Shown piece after piece: positions 46,101-56,780 of a stretch of DNA of 64,000 bases; the first letter of the stretch is position 1; the number at the start of each line of letters is the position of its first letter. The position numbers were made by a program, and so were the translations under genes. The notes beneath the pieces are model-generated. The model searched no databases and was not told the origin of the DNA. It saw only the letters and a program-made list of their open reading frames with translations. Source of the DNA: Pycnopodia helianthoides (lineage: Eukaryota; Echinodermata; Asteroidea; Forcipulatida; Asteriidae); assembly GCA_032158295.1 (NCBI GenBank), contig CM063251.1:14955757-15019756 (forward strand). Reading direction: 5' to 3'.

Positions 46101-47014
46101 TTTTTTGTTGTTGGTTATTGGGGGGGATTTAAAAGAAAGCCACAACTCTCAAGGCCAGACGGCCACTTCAAAGTGAGGGCTACGTTTAATTGATTTGGGC
46201 TGACGACCCAAATTAACTGACACCAGGGGCAGGTTGCCACCTACTCCTGGGGCTGAAACAGGGTTACCCCCTTCATCACAGTCAGTAAGGGTGTAGGCAT
46301 GGGTATCATCCCGAGGAGCCTGGCTGGTAGAGCAGAATGCACTACCTTCGCAACTTTTTACGAAGCAATTATGGTTAAGCGCCTTGCTCAAGGGCACAAG
46401 TGTCATGACCGGGATTCGAACCCACACTCTGCTGCTGACAACACCAGAGCTTGGGTCCGATGATCTAGACCGCTCAGCCCAACACAAACTGTTCGATCAA
46501 ATCTGAGAGAACTTTCAAAGAGCATAATTCTGTACTTTTCATGGGCGATGCACAAGCTAGCGTGTCAGGCCAAAACACATAAACTGCGGGCCAATACGCG
46601 CCTATCCCGAAACGCAAAAATATATATGCATGATGTATATAACATATGTATTCAGATGAAGATAAAACCATTTGAATGCTCCAAATTGCAAGGTAGGGCT
46701 TTTAAAACCAAAGGTAAACACCAAGTAAAAAAACATTATGTGGACCTCGTTTCAATTCAGCACGCTTAAGCCAAACTTCAAAAATTCGTGTCCAGAATGC
46801 CCCTCAGCCTGCTTTGACAAACCCTGGGGAGAAAACCCAGATGACAGTCTGCCAACTTTTTATTTGATGAGTTTTTACTTTTGAAATTGGGTAATGATTG
46901 ATGCACCATCTGTCAATTTGTTTCTTTCTTTTTTCCCAATTATACATGCAGGTCACCTATCCAATGATTTTCAAACTGATGGAGGCAGGAGTGGCTGTCA
47001 ACAATATGTTCTGA
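42876..47014 (+). CDS. F-box/leucine-rich-repeat protein, four exons, complete
   Basis: This gene encodes an FBXL-type substrate-recognition subunit, the class that bridges targets to SCF (SKP1-CUL1) ubiquitin ligases. Exons are 42876-43123, 43637-43814, 45002-45241 and 46952-47014. They join in phase (2, 0, 0) to 729 nt, or 242 residues plus stop. An F-box lies at about 10-50 (LPDEIMLYHVLPLMSIRD...CKKWRHY). Cysteine-type LRRs follow (LEELDLSSCFG, LKELHMSSVYGVTD, LQNLDVSYCSVVSN, LTQLRVKNCHR). The start is the ATG in CCATGGC; a longer frame would need a GTG start at 42852. I cannot name the orthologue. At 242 residues it is short for an FBXL. Intron 2 contains a SINE and intron 3 a MITE and two SINEs. 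Confidence 0.88.
43637..43814 (+). CDS. FBXL exon 2 (LRRs)
   Basis: The exon lies between TTATGCAG and GTAAGG, phase 2 in and 0 out. It encodes two to three LRRs, with CRNLKVFAASRCGNLTD and CPNLEELDLSSCFG as the clearest units. Confidence 0.9.
43840..44080 (+). mobile_element. SINE with type 1 head and an L2-like tail (FBXL intron 2)
   Basis: The head is GTGTCGTGGCCGAGCGGTCT. The 3' part ends with AAAGTGCTGTATAAATGG, like the 3' end of L2-clade LINEs, which suggests a LINE-mobilised chimera. Confidence 0.65.
44470..44640 (-). mobile_element. tRNA-derived SINE type 2, diverged (FBXL intron 2)
   Basis: The plus strand shows AACCACAAGGGAAACTGACT, then GATTTGAACCTGCATCC and TACCAACTGAACAATCTGGC. 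These are the same parts, more decayed. Confidence 0.6.
45002..45241 (+). CDS. FBXL exon 3 (LRRs)
   Basis: The exon has exactly 80 codons, phase 0 at both ends, between TCCTTCAG and GTAAAT. Three LRR units are readable (AKNLKELHMSSVYGVTD, CSLLQNLDVSYCSVVSN, LALTQLRVKNCHR). It is GC-richer than its surroundings. Confidence 0.9.
45464..45826 (-). mobile_element. TTAA-flanked MITE, family C, copy 2 (FBXL intron 3)
   Basis: The right end reads ACCAATAGTGTACAGGGCCT followed by TTAA. The copy is inverted relative to copy 1. Confidence 0.75.
46098..46485 (-). mobile_element. tRNA-derived SINE type 1 (FBXL intron 3)
   Basis: This copy has the same head and body as the 17.2-kb copy, with B box GGGTTCGAATCCC. 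It ends in a CAACAAAAAAC tail. Confidence 0.85.
46952..47014 (+). CDS. FBXL exon 4 (C terminus)
   Basis: This short terminal exon follows a pyrimidine-rich tract and TACATGCAG. It encodes VTYPMIFKLMEAGVAVNNMF and a TGA stop, in frame with exon 3. The last LRR is completed here. A run of AATAAA-type sequences near 48560 could be a distal polyadenylation signal, but this is not certain. Confidence 0.8.
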   Translation, partial: VTYPMIFKLMEAGVAVNNMF

Positions 47015-47090
47015 TCAATCATCAACTATCAGCCAACCTTGGTCCTTTTACAGTACAGAGACAATTTTAATGATTACTATTATTGTTAGT

Positions 47091-47185
47091 ACATGCTTCT
47101 GGTAATGAAACCAAGGATGCCTCATAAAGTGAACTTTATCACTGTAGCTCGCAAGCCTGAGGAAACCTGCAAACGAGGGTGCTTG
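47091..47185 (+). repeat. Dispersed repeat shared with 57960-58068 (inverted)
   Basis: AATGAAACCAAGGATGCCTC and TCACTGTAGCTCGCAAGCCT match the reverse complement of the second copy over about 95 bp. Confidence 0.75.
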
Positions 47186-47199
47186 CTATGTGAACCACT

Positions 47200-47426
47200 G
47201 GGTTTAACCCCTACTCTTCAACAATAAGTGCTCTGGATTCTTTGCATGCACTACCAATCCTATTCCACTGGACCCATGGCTTAATGTCCCATCGGAAGGA
47301 CAGAGCAATTATGGTTAAGTGTCTTGCTCAAGGACACAAGTGCCATGACCGAGACTGGAACCCACACTCTGCAGATCGGAAACACCAGAGCTTCAGTCCG
47401 GTGCTCTTGACCGCTCGCCACGACAC
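47200..47426 (-). mobile_element. SINE with type 1 head and a different body
   Basis: The minus strand starts GTGTCGTGGCGAGCGGTCAA and keeps the B-box region and the CTTGAGCAAGACACTTAACC segment, but then continues into another body (CCATGGGTCCAGTGGAATAG). Confidence 0.7.
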
Positions 47427-48799
47427 GCCACTGGAAATAAAATCCCAGGAACCTCCCATTGCCACCCCATGTTCGTGTCATCACACCTGTTGAAAATTTC
47501 TTGGGGAAAATGAACACTTGGTATCTGAGACAAGAGCTGCCAACAATTGCATCTTGCAATCAGGGAGATTTTGTACAACAATCAGGGAGATATTTAGAAT
47601 TACATTCAACATAACAGGGGAAAAGTTTCCACAATCAGGGAGATTTTCAAATCTGTTCATTAGAACAAGGAAAGATTGCTTTTTATTTTCAGGGGAACTT
47701 TCTGCAGAATCAGGGAGGGTTGGCAGCTCTGTGAGACCCTGAGGTTATTTCGTCTAAACCTACTCCAAGCAGGGGTATCCCTGGTGTTTGCCGGAGTTAG
47801 AAATTCAAGTGACAAAAAGGTCGACCAAGTTGGCCTGGAAGTTTTCCAGGAAATTCATCTAGTGTGTTAAGTTTACATTCACCATTTTGGGTGTCAATGG
47901 GTAATGCCGCATCACATAAAATTCACACTTTTGTCTAACACACAGGGACATTGCCTCCCAATATGGTGCAACCAAGATTATTGTGATGACGATATCGGGT
48001 GACTTCGGTCAAAATATATATTATATTGGTTTATTTGTATATTATTTAATTTTTGTATTTTCTTTAATGAATTATTAGAACTGTGTTTAATTTGTGTGTG
48101 GTTCCCCCCCCCCCCTCTGGGCCATCTGCAAACTAGCATTACCCCCCCCCCCCCTGCCTGGTACCAACAAGAAGGAAGCCATGGTGTAAAGTAACAAGGA
48201 GGTGAAGAAATTTGCATACAATTGGCAAATTCTTCGCTGTGGTCCCATTTGACAGGTCATTCTGCTCATAAAAAATTGGTAAACACAGTGCCACTTCCTT
48301 GTTTGGTGGAAAGTGCACTAGGGACCAAAAAGTTAACAATACTATTATTTTGTATGTTTTGTTTATAAGTGTCCTTAAAGTTGTCAAGAACAAACGCACA
48401 TTTAATTCCAAAGTTGTCCTGTCATTTTTGTTGATGTGTTCTTCAGACTAACTTGGCTTATATTATGTTTTTTTTTAGTTGGCAAATGTTTTAGAAATCA
48501 TGTACATAATTTTATCAATAATGTTAATTTTTCAGATGTGTTTAATACTGAATGACTATATAAATAAAATAAAGAAGAAAAGAACTTTTATGAACAAATA
48601 GAATAAAATATTTTAGTCATTACAAATTGTGTATAATGTAGGTTGTCCCGGTTAATTTCTGCAAAAATGAATGCAGTTTCATTGACATGCATTCAAATTC
48701 ATTCACGCATGTATCCCTAATTTGATAATTCAAACAATAATAATAAGAATGCTTTACATTATATCGCGCTTAATTCTCCCTCACAATTCTATGCAACAA

Positions 48800-48940
48800 T
48801 GGTGTTTTTTCTTTCATTGTTTTCTTGCAACTTTGTGACCAATTGAGCCCAAATTTTCACAGGTTCGTATATGTTGGGATACACCAAGTGGGGATACTAT
48901 ATAGTCTTTGACAACTACCAAAAGTATATCCTACCTTTAA
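48800..48940 (-). mobile_element. MITE family B fragment
   Basis: Only about 140 bp of one end remains (GACCAATTGAGCCCAAATTT ... TATCCTACCTTTAA). It ends at TTAA. Confidence 0.65.
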
Positions 48941-48944
48941 ATGT

Positions 48945-49265
48945 CAGTTCCCCGAATGAGAGTACTATGTATGTGTTCAAGAGCTCGGAGATGCAAGTAG
49001 GCGCATGCTCATGAAGAGACGTGAAGACAATCTGCATAAATTTGTACATAATTCTGTGCGAAACTTGTAGCCAATGCAGTTCTTTTAAAATGGGGGTGAT
49101 GTGGCATTCTTTATTTGATAATGTAACGACACGGGCTGCAGTCTTTTGGATCCGTTGAAGGCACTTTTAGCTGATTTTTATGGTAATCCAAAAAATAGAG
49201 TCTATAGCATAGATGCAAGATGTGATGAATGAAAGAAAAAATTTGACACAACTTTTTTTTCAGGT
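48945..49265 (-). mobile_element. Degraded L2-clade LINE 3' fragment
   Basis: The minus strand reads LQRIQKTAARVVTLSNKECH, ILKELHWLQVSHRIMYKF and HAPTCISELLNTY, the C-terminal region of an L2-type reverse transcriptase, with a frameshift upstream. It differs from the copy at 53.9 kb, so it is a separate, older lineage. A MITE fragment and an L2-like 3' tail (near 48745-48775) lie beside it. Confidence 0.75.
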
Positions 49266-49570
49266 ACTCATAAAACTTCCTTGTTTATTTGGATAGTTTT
49301 ACAATAGAGTAAGATTTAATCTTTGGACAAGATATTTTGTTACCATTTCCAATTTACTTCTACTCTTTCAAACCAGTTCAAAACACTTTGAGTGTTTTTA
49401 AAACTTTTTTTGACATTTTAAACTTTGTGTAACATTTCTACTGATGGTTTACAGATCAATTCTTCAATATGAAAACAAATTCAAACAGTTTGATTTTGCT
49501 GATTATACCAGCAAGCATATATAATAACTCAGTTATAATCAGCTGATTTATGTTTTTTTCCCCCCTTCAT

Positions 49571-49946
49571 CTTCCTTTTTAGAGCCGCAGAAAACAAAAA
49601 CAAAACTGCATAAAGTTTAGTGTGCCAGACAGTTTTGAATTTTCAAAGTTGACGGTCGGTTCTAGTTACACCACTGCTGATATTGCAATCGATTTCAGAG
49701 TTCATGACTTCATCATTTTATCACGTAGTGGTGTCACCATGTACCAGGTTCAGGTGATCTTCCTTTTTAGAGCCACAGAAAACAAAAATTCAAAACTTTA
49801 ACAGAGTTTTGTGTGCCCGCCAGTTTTTTTATTCCTCAAAGTTGACGGTCTGTTCTTGTTACACCACTGCTGATATTGCAATTGATTTCAGAGTTCATGA
49901 CTTAATCATTTTATCACGTAGTGGTGTCACCATGTACCTTGGTGTC
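49571..49946 (+). repeat. 188-bp tandem duplication
   Basis: Two units begin CTTCCTTTTTAGAGCC at 49571 and 49759 and share ACCACTGCTGATATTGCAAT and TTATCACGTAGTGGTGTCAC. They differ by point changes and small indels. Confidence 0.8.
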
Positions 49947-50445
49947 ACCGTGTACCTGGTTCAGGTGGTACTAATACCACTCCAACAGACTTCCAATGCG
50001 CAGAAAATGAAGTAATTGTCATACAATTCGTCGCATTTTTCTCATAGTGACGAATTAGCAATTTTTAGCAAATTGAGGTTTTTGCAGTTTTATGGTTAGT
50101 TTGTCTTCTGAATTCATTTCTGAAGGTTTTGAACCAAAATAATGTCTCATTTTAAAGATATAAGACACATTGTTGGCGAATATGTTTGAAGTCTAATAAA
50201 TGTTTCTTTACATACTGACGAATAAGTGATTCGCCGCTCCGTAAACACATAAATATACCCTTTTGTTTTTTACAAAGTGACGAATAGGCAAATGCGCTGG
50301 TAACCACTCCAGTTATCAATGAAATGCAAGGTACCATCAATTTCTCTTTATTACAACACAGTAAGATTTGCCGGTGCTGTAACATGTTTTCTGGCCCATG
50401 GGGAAGTTGATATTGTTGCAGTGGAAAATAAAATGATTGAAGTAC

Positions 50446-50608
50446 GGTGGCCAAGAAGGGACATCAAGCATAAATACTGACATCAATATTCAAGACTTAC
50501 ATGCCCAAAGTCGTATTGGCGTCAATCTATATTCACGACTTGGCGCACATGAATTTTGTCATTAATATTGAGCTCAATATTTCTGTTTGATGTTCCTTCA
50601 GGGCCACC
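50446..50608. mobile_element. Foldback element with GGTGGCC termini
   Basis: The left arm is GGTGGCCAAGAAGGGACATC and the right arm GATGTTCCTTCAGGGCCACC. Two more inverted segments (AATATTCAAGACTTACATG-like and CACGACTTGGCGCACATG) lie inside 163 bp. Confidence 0.6.
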
Positions 50609-51251
50609 ATACATACATTATTAAAGGACGGCGAGAGAGGAGAAACAAATCTGAATGTAAACTGTGAAAATTTCAATAAGGGACGAACAACTCTACATAA
50701 AAATATAATCAAACCCATATTTACAATGAGTTAAACTCAAAGTCCAGGAATAGCAAGTGTATGACAAAAAATAATATAAAAAAAAACAATCAGAAAGCTC
50801 ACTGAATATGAACTTCATGTCAAACACTCTGCTTATTTTGATTGCCGCAATGAAAAATAAGCATGTACATAATCCTGATAAACAAAACAACAACAACACT
50901 TAAGTTATTACATTTTGTCATCTATTAAGGACTAGGTCCAATGTTGTCCATCGTTTTCTCTTTCACAGATTTCCTACATAACGGGACAAAATACCCGCTT
51001 GCATTAAAGGTACTATTATCTATTATCGATATTATCTACTCGTAAGTCCCTCTTTTCATTAATTATAAAATGTTAACTGCCAGGAAACAAAAAAATATCA
51101 TGCTGCATCCATCCTGGTTTTTTTTTTCTCCCTGTTCTAACAATGCAACCATATGGAGGCTGGAAGGAAGAGTAGTCTGGTTCTTTTTTGTACAACTTAG
51201 AATTGGTACTCCACACTACAGGGAACACAACTAAAGTGTTAACAGCATGAT

Positions 51252-51368
51252 AAGGTTGTGTCTGAATTTGTGGCTTTGGCTGCAGCTTGATCGTCACGTG
51301 AACAAGCCTTGAACCATAGGACGCCCATATCAACAACCTTAGGAACAGCCGCAATTCGGACACATACT
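51252..51368 (+). mobile_element. Small MITE with hexamer termini, copy 3 (diverged)
   Basis: The ends are AAGGTTGTGTCTGAATTTGT and GCCGCAATTCGGACACATAC. Internal hexamers are GGCTTTGGCTGC. Confidence 0.6.
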
Positions 51369-51541
51369 TATTTATAACAGCCCATAGACCTCTCTTTCAT
51401 TTACAAGCACTGACAACCCTTTTTGAATGGGCGGCCATGAGTAGTACCACAAAATACACTTTGACAGTCCAAATGTAGTCCCTTTTCATTAAAAAAAAAC
51501 AAAAACAAAACACAAAAATAAATCAAAGAAAAAATTCACAA

Positions 51542-51664
51542 TTATCTGTTGAGGTTTGCCTGTTGTATGTGCTCGTTAACCGACGTCCGTAACGTGTTAA
51601 TGACTTGTCGTTGGTTGTCACTCTTCATAATAGCGCTGCCTGATACGATCATGTTTGCCCCCGC
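51542..51664 (-). CDS. RPE: RPE last exon with stop
   Basis: This exon of 41 codons, including TAA at 51544-51542, follows TTTTCTTTTAG. It encodes AGANMIVSGSAIM and a polar C-terminal helix ending in NLNR, as in animal RPE proteins. Confidence 0.93.
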   Translation of the reverse strand, partial: AGANMIVSGSAIMKSDNQRQVINTLRTSVNEHIQQANLNR

Positions 51665-52862
51665 CTAAAAGAAAAACCAAAGCAATTCAATCACCCAACG
51701 AGATGAACTTGCAATACAAATGGTCACCAGAATGGTGTCGTGGCCGAGTGATCTATAGTTCACCGGACCCAAGCTCTGGGTGTTGTCAGCAGCACAGTGT
51801 GGGTTCGAATCCCGGTCATGACACTTGTGCCCTTGAGCAAGGCACTTAACCATAATTGCTTTCGTAAAAAGTTGGGAAGGTAGTGCATTCTGCTCTACCA
51901 GCCAGGCTCCTAGTGGATGATACCCATGCCTACATCCTTACAGACTGTGATGAAGGGGTTAACCCTGTTTCAGCCCCAGGAGTAGGTGGCAACCTGCCCC
52001 TGGTGTCAGTTGATTTGGGCCAAGTGTAGCCCTCACCTTGAGTGGCCATTCGGCCTTGTGAGTTAGGCGATATCCCATAAATAAAAAAATATATATAAAA
52101 AAACATTCCCTTGATTTGTACTTGCAGAATGCAAGTAAAGACTTTTCTTCTAAACACAAGTTTATTTCTTCAAGATATCCTGCATTTTCTATTGCCATTT
52201 TTCTCTGAAGGCAAATTGGGTCAATCGGCTCAGTGGTGAAGGTGGGGGGGGGGTGCATAGAGTTGCAAGTCCTGAAAACGCCATGAATATCCTCCTTCCA
52301 CCTTTATCAGGCATGGTATTTGCTTGTTGGAAAAAAAATAGGAGCAATTTTCTTGAATACAAGGGCTGACCTACTTGCAAATATGGTGTAGACTTTGACT
52401 TTTCAGGCAATTATAAGCAAACAATTTCTAATTTTCCCAAGGGCAAACAAATCGAAGTAGGAAGAATATCACGCCTGCGTTATTTACAAAAAGATTCTTC
52501 AGACATGGATCTTTTGCGATTCCCCAAGGCACATATAACTTCAAATCAGCCTTAAGGAACTCAGGGATGGGGAGGGGGGGGGGAGGTATCAAAACACGTT
52601 TCCATTTGCAGTTCTCTTTGTGTTCATTGAGAATTAAGATCATTGACCATGGATTCAAACCTACATTGACCTGACTCTAACTCCAGAAAAAGCTTTTATA
52701 AATTCAGTCATCTTATTAGCGCTATATTGGGCAAGAAAAGCGATACTCTACTAGTCGTTTCAATTCAATACTGACCTTTGCCGCCATGTCGATAGTGGCA
52801 GGCCCCACACCACCATCTACCTCAATGTCTAGAGACTGGTACATGCTACGCAGCTTCTCAAC
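51542..52862 (-). CDS. RPE: Ribulose-phosphate 3-epimerase, last two coding exons (5' partial)
   Basis: RPE interconverts D-ribulose 5-phosphate and D-xylulose 5-phosphate in the cytosolic pentose phosphate pathway. Two exons are visible, 52862-52776 and 51664-51542, joined at phase 0. They encode SLDIEVDGGVGPATIDMAAK and AGANMIVSGSAIMKSDNQRQ followed by a 20-residue tail and TAA. In the TIM-barrel fold, the Asp of EVDGGVGP is the catalytic and metal-binding residue, and GSAI is part of the phosphate-binding loop. The upstream part, including the GFGGQKF motif, was not found up to the right edge, so the preceding intron is very long or the remaining exons lie outside the window. A SINE and microsatellites sit between the two exons. 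Confidence 0.93.
51735..52106 (+). mobile_element. tRNA-derived SINE type 1, full length (RPE intron)
   Basis: Head GTGTCGTGGCCGAGTGATCT, B box GGGTTCGAATCCC, the type 1 body and an A-rich tail (ATAAATAAAAAAATAT) are all present. It lies between the two visible RPE exons, antisense to the gene. Confidence 0.85.
52776..52862 (-). CDS. RPE: RPE penultimate exon
   Basis: This 87-nt exon, phase 0 at both ends, lies between CCAATCAG and GTCAGT. It encodes VEKLRSMYQSLDIEVDGGVG and then PATIDMAAK, which includes the catalytic Asp of the DGGVGP motif. Confidence 0.92.
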
Positions 52863-53169
52863 CTGATTGGTGGAAACAGAAGATGTTTTCCCATTTATCT
52901 GAGATCTTTGTAATACATTGTTCCCCCAGAGAGTTGAGAAAGTTGGAGGAATGATCTAATTAGTATGCATGATGAACAGGGATAATAATGTTGTAAAGCG
53001 CCTTGCTCCCATAATAAAAACAATAAAAATTGTAATAATAGTAATATATATTTACATTGGGCCTTATCGGTCATAATGACAGACAATAATGTACATATAA
53101 TGTCTGTCATAAATTGCATTCCTGGCACCTAGCTTGTTAGGAATAATTTGATGAGATGAACAACCATAA

Positions 53170-53465
53170 TACAACACCTTGAAAGGGAGACAACGTTAGG
53201 TGGCGCATGTTTGCTACCAGAATTTGCCAGAAGCACCTGGGCAAGCCCCTTCTCGGTTCATTACGTTGTGCTGGGTTCTTTTACTTGCAGTACACATGCA
53301 GCACACAGGACCTACCACTTTACGTCCCATCCGAAGGACAAAGCAATAAAGGTTTTAAGCGTCTTGCTTAAAAACGAGGCACGTTGTCAGCACGTGCCGA
53401 CATATTCTAACATTTCCATTTATCTTAACCACATCGTCGGCTCACGTGTCATAAGATTCTTAGCT
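53170..53465 (+). repeat. Dispersed repeat fragment (TACGTCCCATCCGAAGGAC type)
   Basis: Contains TGCTGGGTTCTTTTACTTGC and TTTACGTCCCATCCGAAGGA, sequences seen in many marine-invertebrate interspersed repeats. A related stretch occurs at about 47260-47310. Confidence 0.45.
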
Positions 53466-53892
53466 GGACCATGCTGCATGTCCTAGAGGGAGGTGTTAAT
53501 CAACATGGGACAGTGGTTTGGTTAGAAACGGCAGGACAAAACTCTGCCAGCATCTTTTGTGTACAAAATCGGTCAGTCAATTGTCAATGGTAAATGGCAC
53601 TGCAGCTGTTGATAATGTATAACATTTGAGAAACAATTTTCTTCCAAGGAATGTGGTTAAAGAGAATGGGATTCACAAAGAAATATTTCAATCTGTTTCT
53701 CAGATTGTGTATTCCAATTATGGATTACTCTTCCTGCGTGGACATAACAGCTCCAGATTTTCGGCGATCTCAAAAATGCTACCACTTTTTGAAATTGTCA
53801 CAAGTTAGTTTTATTGAATGTCTACATTTATTCAGAATGAAAACAATCGAACGGTTCCAAAAACTGAAGGTATACTTTGCCTTTAACCTTCC

Positions 53893-55014
53893 TTGATTCT
53901 GATGTACATTGACTTGAAGATCAACTCTAAACCCGTCACACGCAGAGGATCTCGCGGCGGAATTCGTAAGTTGAAGAACATTCCCACATGCCCAACAATG
54001 ATATTGCCCAAGGTTAGTCCAACCATAGAGCAAGGACCAACTCGACATAACGCCACAGTATGTCTTTGGAATGCCCGGTCTGTACGAAATAAGACTACAA
54101 CATTAAGTGACTACTTGATTGAACGTGATGTTGATGTGATGTGCATAACTGAACCTTGGCTGAACATTACTGATTCAGTTGTTATTGGAGAATGCACACC
54201 ACCATCATATTCTTTCTTGAATTTTCCAAGAGATTCAGATGACCATGGAGGTATTGCCGTAATTTTCAAAACAGCTATGAAGTTCCGCACCTTGCAACTT
54301 GATTTTACAGCTCTCACATTTGAGCATGCATGTATCACAGATCCGATAAATGGGATTACATATGTCGTCATTTATCGGCCCCCTCCATCCCAAAAGAATA
54401 AGCTCAAAACTTCTGATTTCCTGGAAGAATTTGACAACTTTGCCATCTATACATCAACCTTCGCTGACAAGATACTTATGCTGGGTGACTTTAACATCCA
54501 CATAGACAAGCCTGACCTCCCGGATGTTAAGAAATTCAATTCATCTCTTGTGTCTTCTGGATTGTACCAGCACATTCATGAACCTACACATAAACTGGGA
54601 CATACATTAGACCTTGTTATTACTCGTTTGGATGATCAGTTAATCCAGGATTGTATTGTTAAAGTTGATTCTTTTTCGGATCATTACATGATCCATTGTA
54701 GCTTATTAGATCAAGTAAAATCTAGGCCAATGAATTCTGCCATCATTTCTGTTCTTGACAAGCATGCACCACTGAAAACTAAGTCTCATAAGTTAAGACC
54801 GAAGCAGCCATGGTATAATGGTAATATCAATGTTGAGAGGCGTTTGAGAAGGAAGCATGAGCGCAAAAGGCGCAAATCTGGAACAGAAAATGATCGGTTG
54901 GCTTACCAAACTCAAAGGGACAAGGTCAATCAAATGATTGATGCCAGTAAAACTGAATTTTACAGGTCTTCCCTTGCTAATTCAAACAAAAAAAAGATGT
55001 ATTTAAGACTGTAA
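53893..55014 (+). pseudogene. LINE ORF2, endonuclease part (before the frameshift)
   Basis: The endonuclease half is open for 373 codons from the first ATG. The frame is lost at a run of eight A (54988-54995); the next frame continues the protein without any stop into the reverse transcriptase half. The lesion looks like a single indel in the homopolymer. All key endonuclease motifs are present, so this is a young copy or a sequencing slip. Confidence 0.85.
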
Positions 55015-56780
55015 ATTCTTTACTTAACAAAAACAATAGAATCCTTCCTCAATGTAATTCATCCCAGGTTCTCGCAAATGACTTTGCAATGTTTTTCAGA
55101 ACCAAGGTGGACAATATTCGCACTGCACTTAATGGCCACAGGGATAACCTAATCATGACTTCCATTGATTCTACTGTGCATATTGAACAAAGGGCTGCAC
55201 TATTTTCTAACTTTGAACCATTTTCGGAGGAAGCTGTGTTTAAATTGGTCAAGGGCTTTGCTAGTAAATCTTGTGCCCTTGACACTATTCCTACTTGGCT
55301 TTTGAAAGATCATTTAGACATTGTGTTACCCACCCTTACTTTAATCATCAATGCTTCTCTTTCATCTGGCTCTTTCCCAGACACACTTGGTCAAGCCATA
55401 AACTCACCAATAATAAAGAAGCCTTCATTAGATCACAATGCATTAAGTAGTTATCGGACAGTTTCCAATATAAGATTTGTTGCAAAACTCATTGAGAAAG
55501 CTGCTGCTAAACAACTGAAGCAACACATGTCAATTCATAACCTTGATGAAGTCTATCAGTCTGCTTATAAGACACACAACAGTACTGAAACTGCTCTTTT
55601 GAAGGTTCAGGATGATGTTCTTAAAGCAATGGATAAGTCTAATGTTGTATTTCTAGTGCTATTAGACTTGTCTGCTGCCTTTGACACCATCGATCATGAC
55701 ATTTTACTTGACAGAATGAGGGATGATTTAGGCGTTTCAGATACTGCACTACTATGGTTCAAATCATATCTCTCGGGTAGACAAAGTCAAGTATCTATTC
55801 ATAACCTGTACTCTGATCCAGTTGATTTAGAATATGGGCTACCCCAGGGGTCCATATTAGGTCCCTTGATGTTTGGAATTTATACCCTCCCACTTGGCAA
55901 TATCATACGTCATCATAACATAGACTTTCATTTATATGCTGATGATACACAGCTGTATTGTTCCTTTGATCCTAGAATACCTGGTGCTTGGCAAGTTGCC
56001 ATTGAGAAACTGCAGCTGTGTATTACTGATGTTCAAAACTGGATGACTTCTAACAAGCTAAAGCTCAATGAAAATAAAACCGAGTTCATTGTGCTTGGTA
56101 CTCCCCAAAACCTTAAGAAACTGCCGAAGATATCTTTGCATATGGGTGATACATCGATTGACCCTACTCATTCTGTCCGCAATTTAGGAATACAATTTGA
56201 TTCTCATATGACAATGAGCAAGCAGGTTTCTAGCCTCTGCCAATCAATAAATTTTCAATTACGTAACATAAGAAGAATCAAACGGTACCTGGATAAGGAT
56301 ACTCTCCATCATGTTGTCAGAGCTTTAGTCCTCTCTCGTATTGACTATGGCAATCTCCTTTTATTTGGTGCCACGTCATATGAATTGGACAGAGTTCAAA
56401 GATTACAAAATAGTGCAGCTCGTTTAATATGTTCCACACCCTTGAGAGAACATATTACCCCATCACTTAGGGAACTTCATTGGCTACCAATTAGAGAACG
56501 AATCCATTTTAAAATTGCTCTTCTAGTTTTTAAATGCTTGGACAAAACTACACCTCGTTATATTACCACTTTACTGTCACATTACACTCCTCCACGATTT
56601 CTTCAGTCCACACTTGACATCACTCGCTTGAATGTTCCCCGAGCAAACAAAGTTCTAGGTCAAAAGGCCTTTAGTGTGGCTGGGCCAATGATTTGGAACA
56701 ATCTCCCTACTGTGATTAGGGAATCTAATACTCTATCTGCTTTTCGTAGAGTCCTTAAGACTCACCTTTTTCCATGTTAA
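55000..56780 (+). pseudogene. LINE ORF2, reverse transcriptase part (after the frameshift)
   Basis: The reverse transcriptase half is open from the A-run frameshift to TAA at 56780; the first in-frame ATG is at 55089, giving 563 codons. The catalytic YADD is intact at codon 283 of that reading. The C-terminal L2-type domain is complete. Confidence 0.88.

Larger units (their letters stand above)
49947..51541. other. 3' flank of RPE, repeats only
   Basis: This region holds two foldback elements and AT-rich DNA between the convergent FBXL and RPE genes. No gene was seen. Confidence 0.5.

Noticed and set aside
51740..51825. tRNA-Leu-like gene
   Set aside because: This is the head of a full SINE with a conserved body and A-rich tail.
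52985..53050. L2 tail-like sequence (GTAAAGCGCCTTGC)
   Set aside because: It resembles a LINE/SINE 3' end, but it is too short to assign an element.
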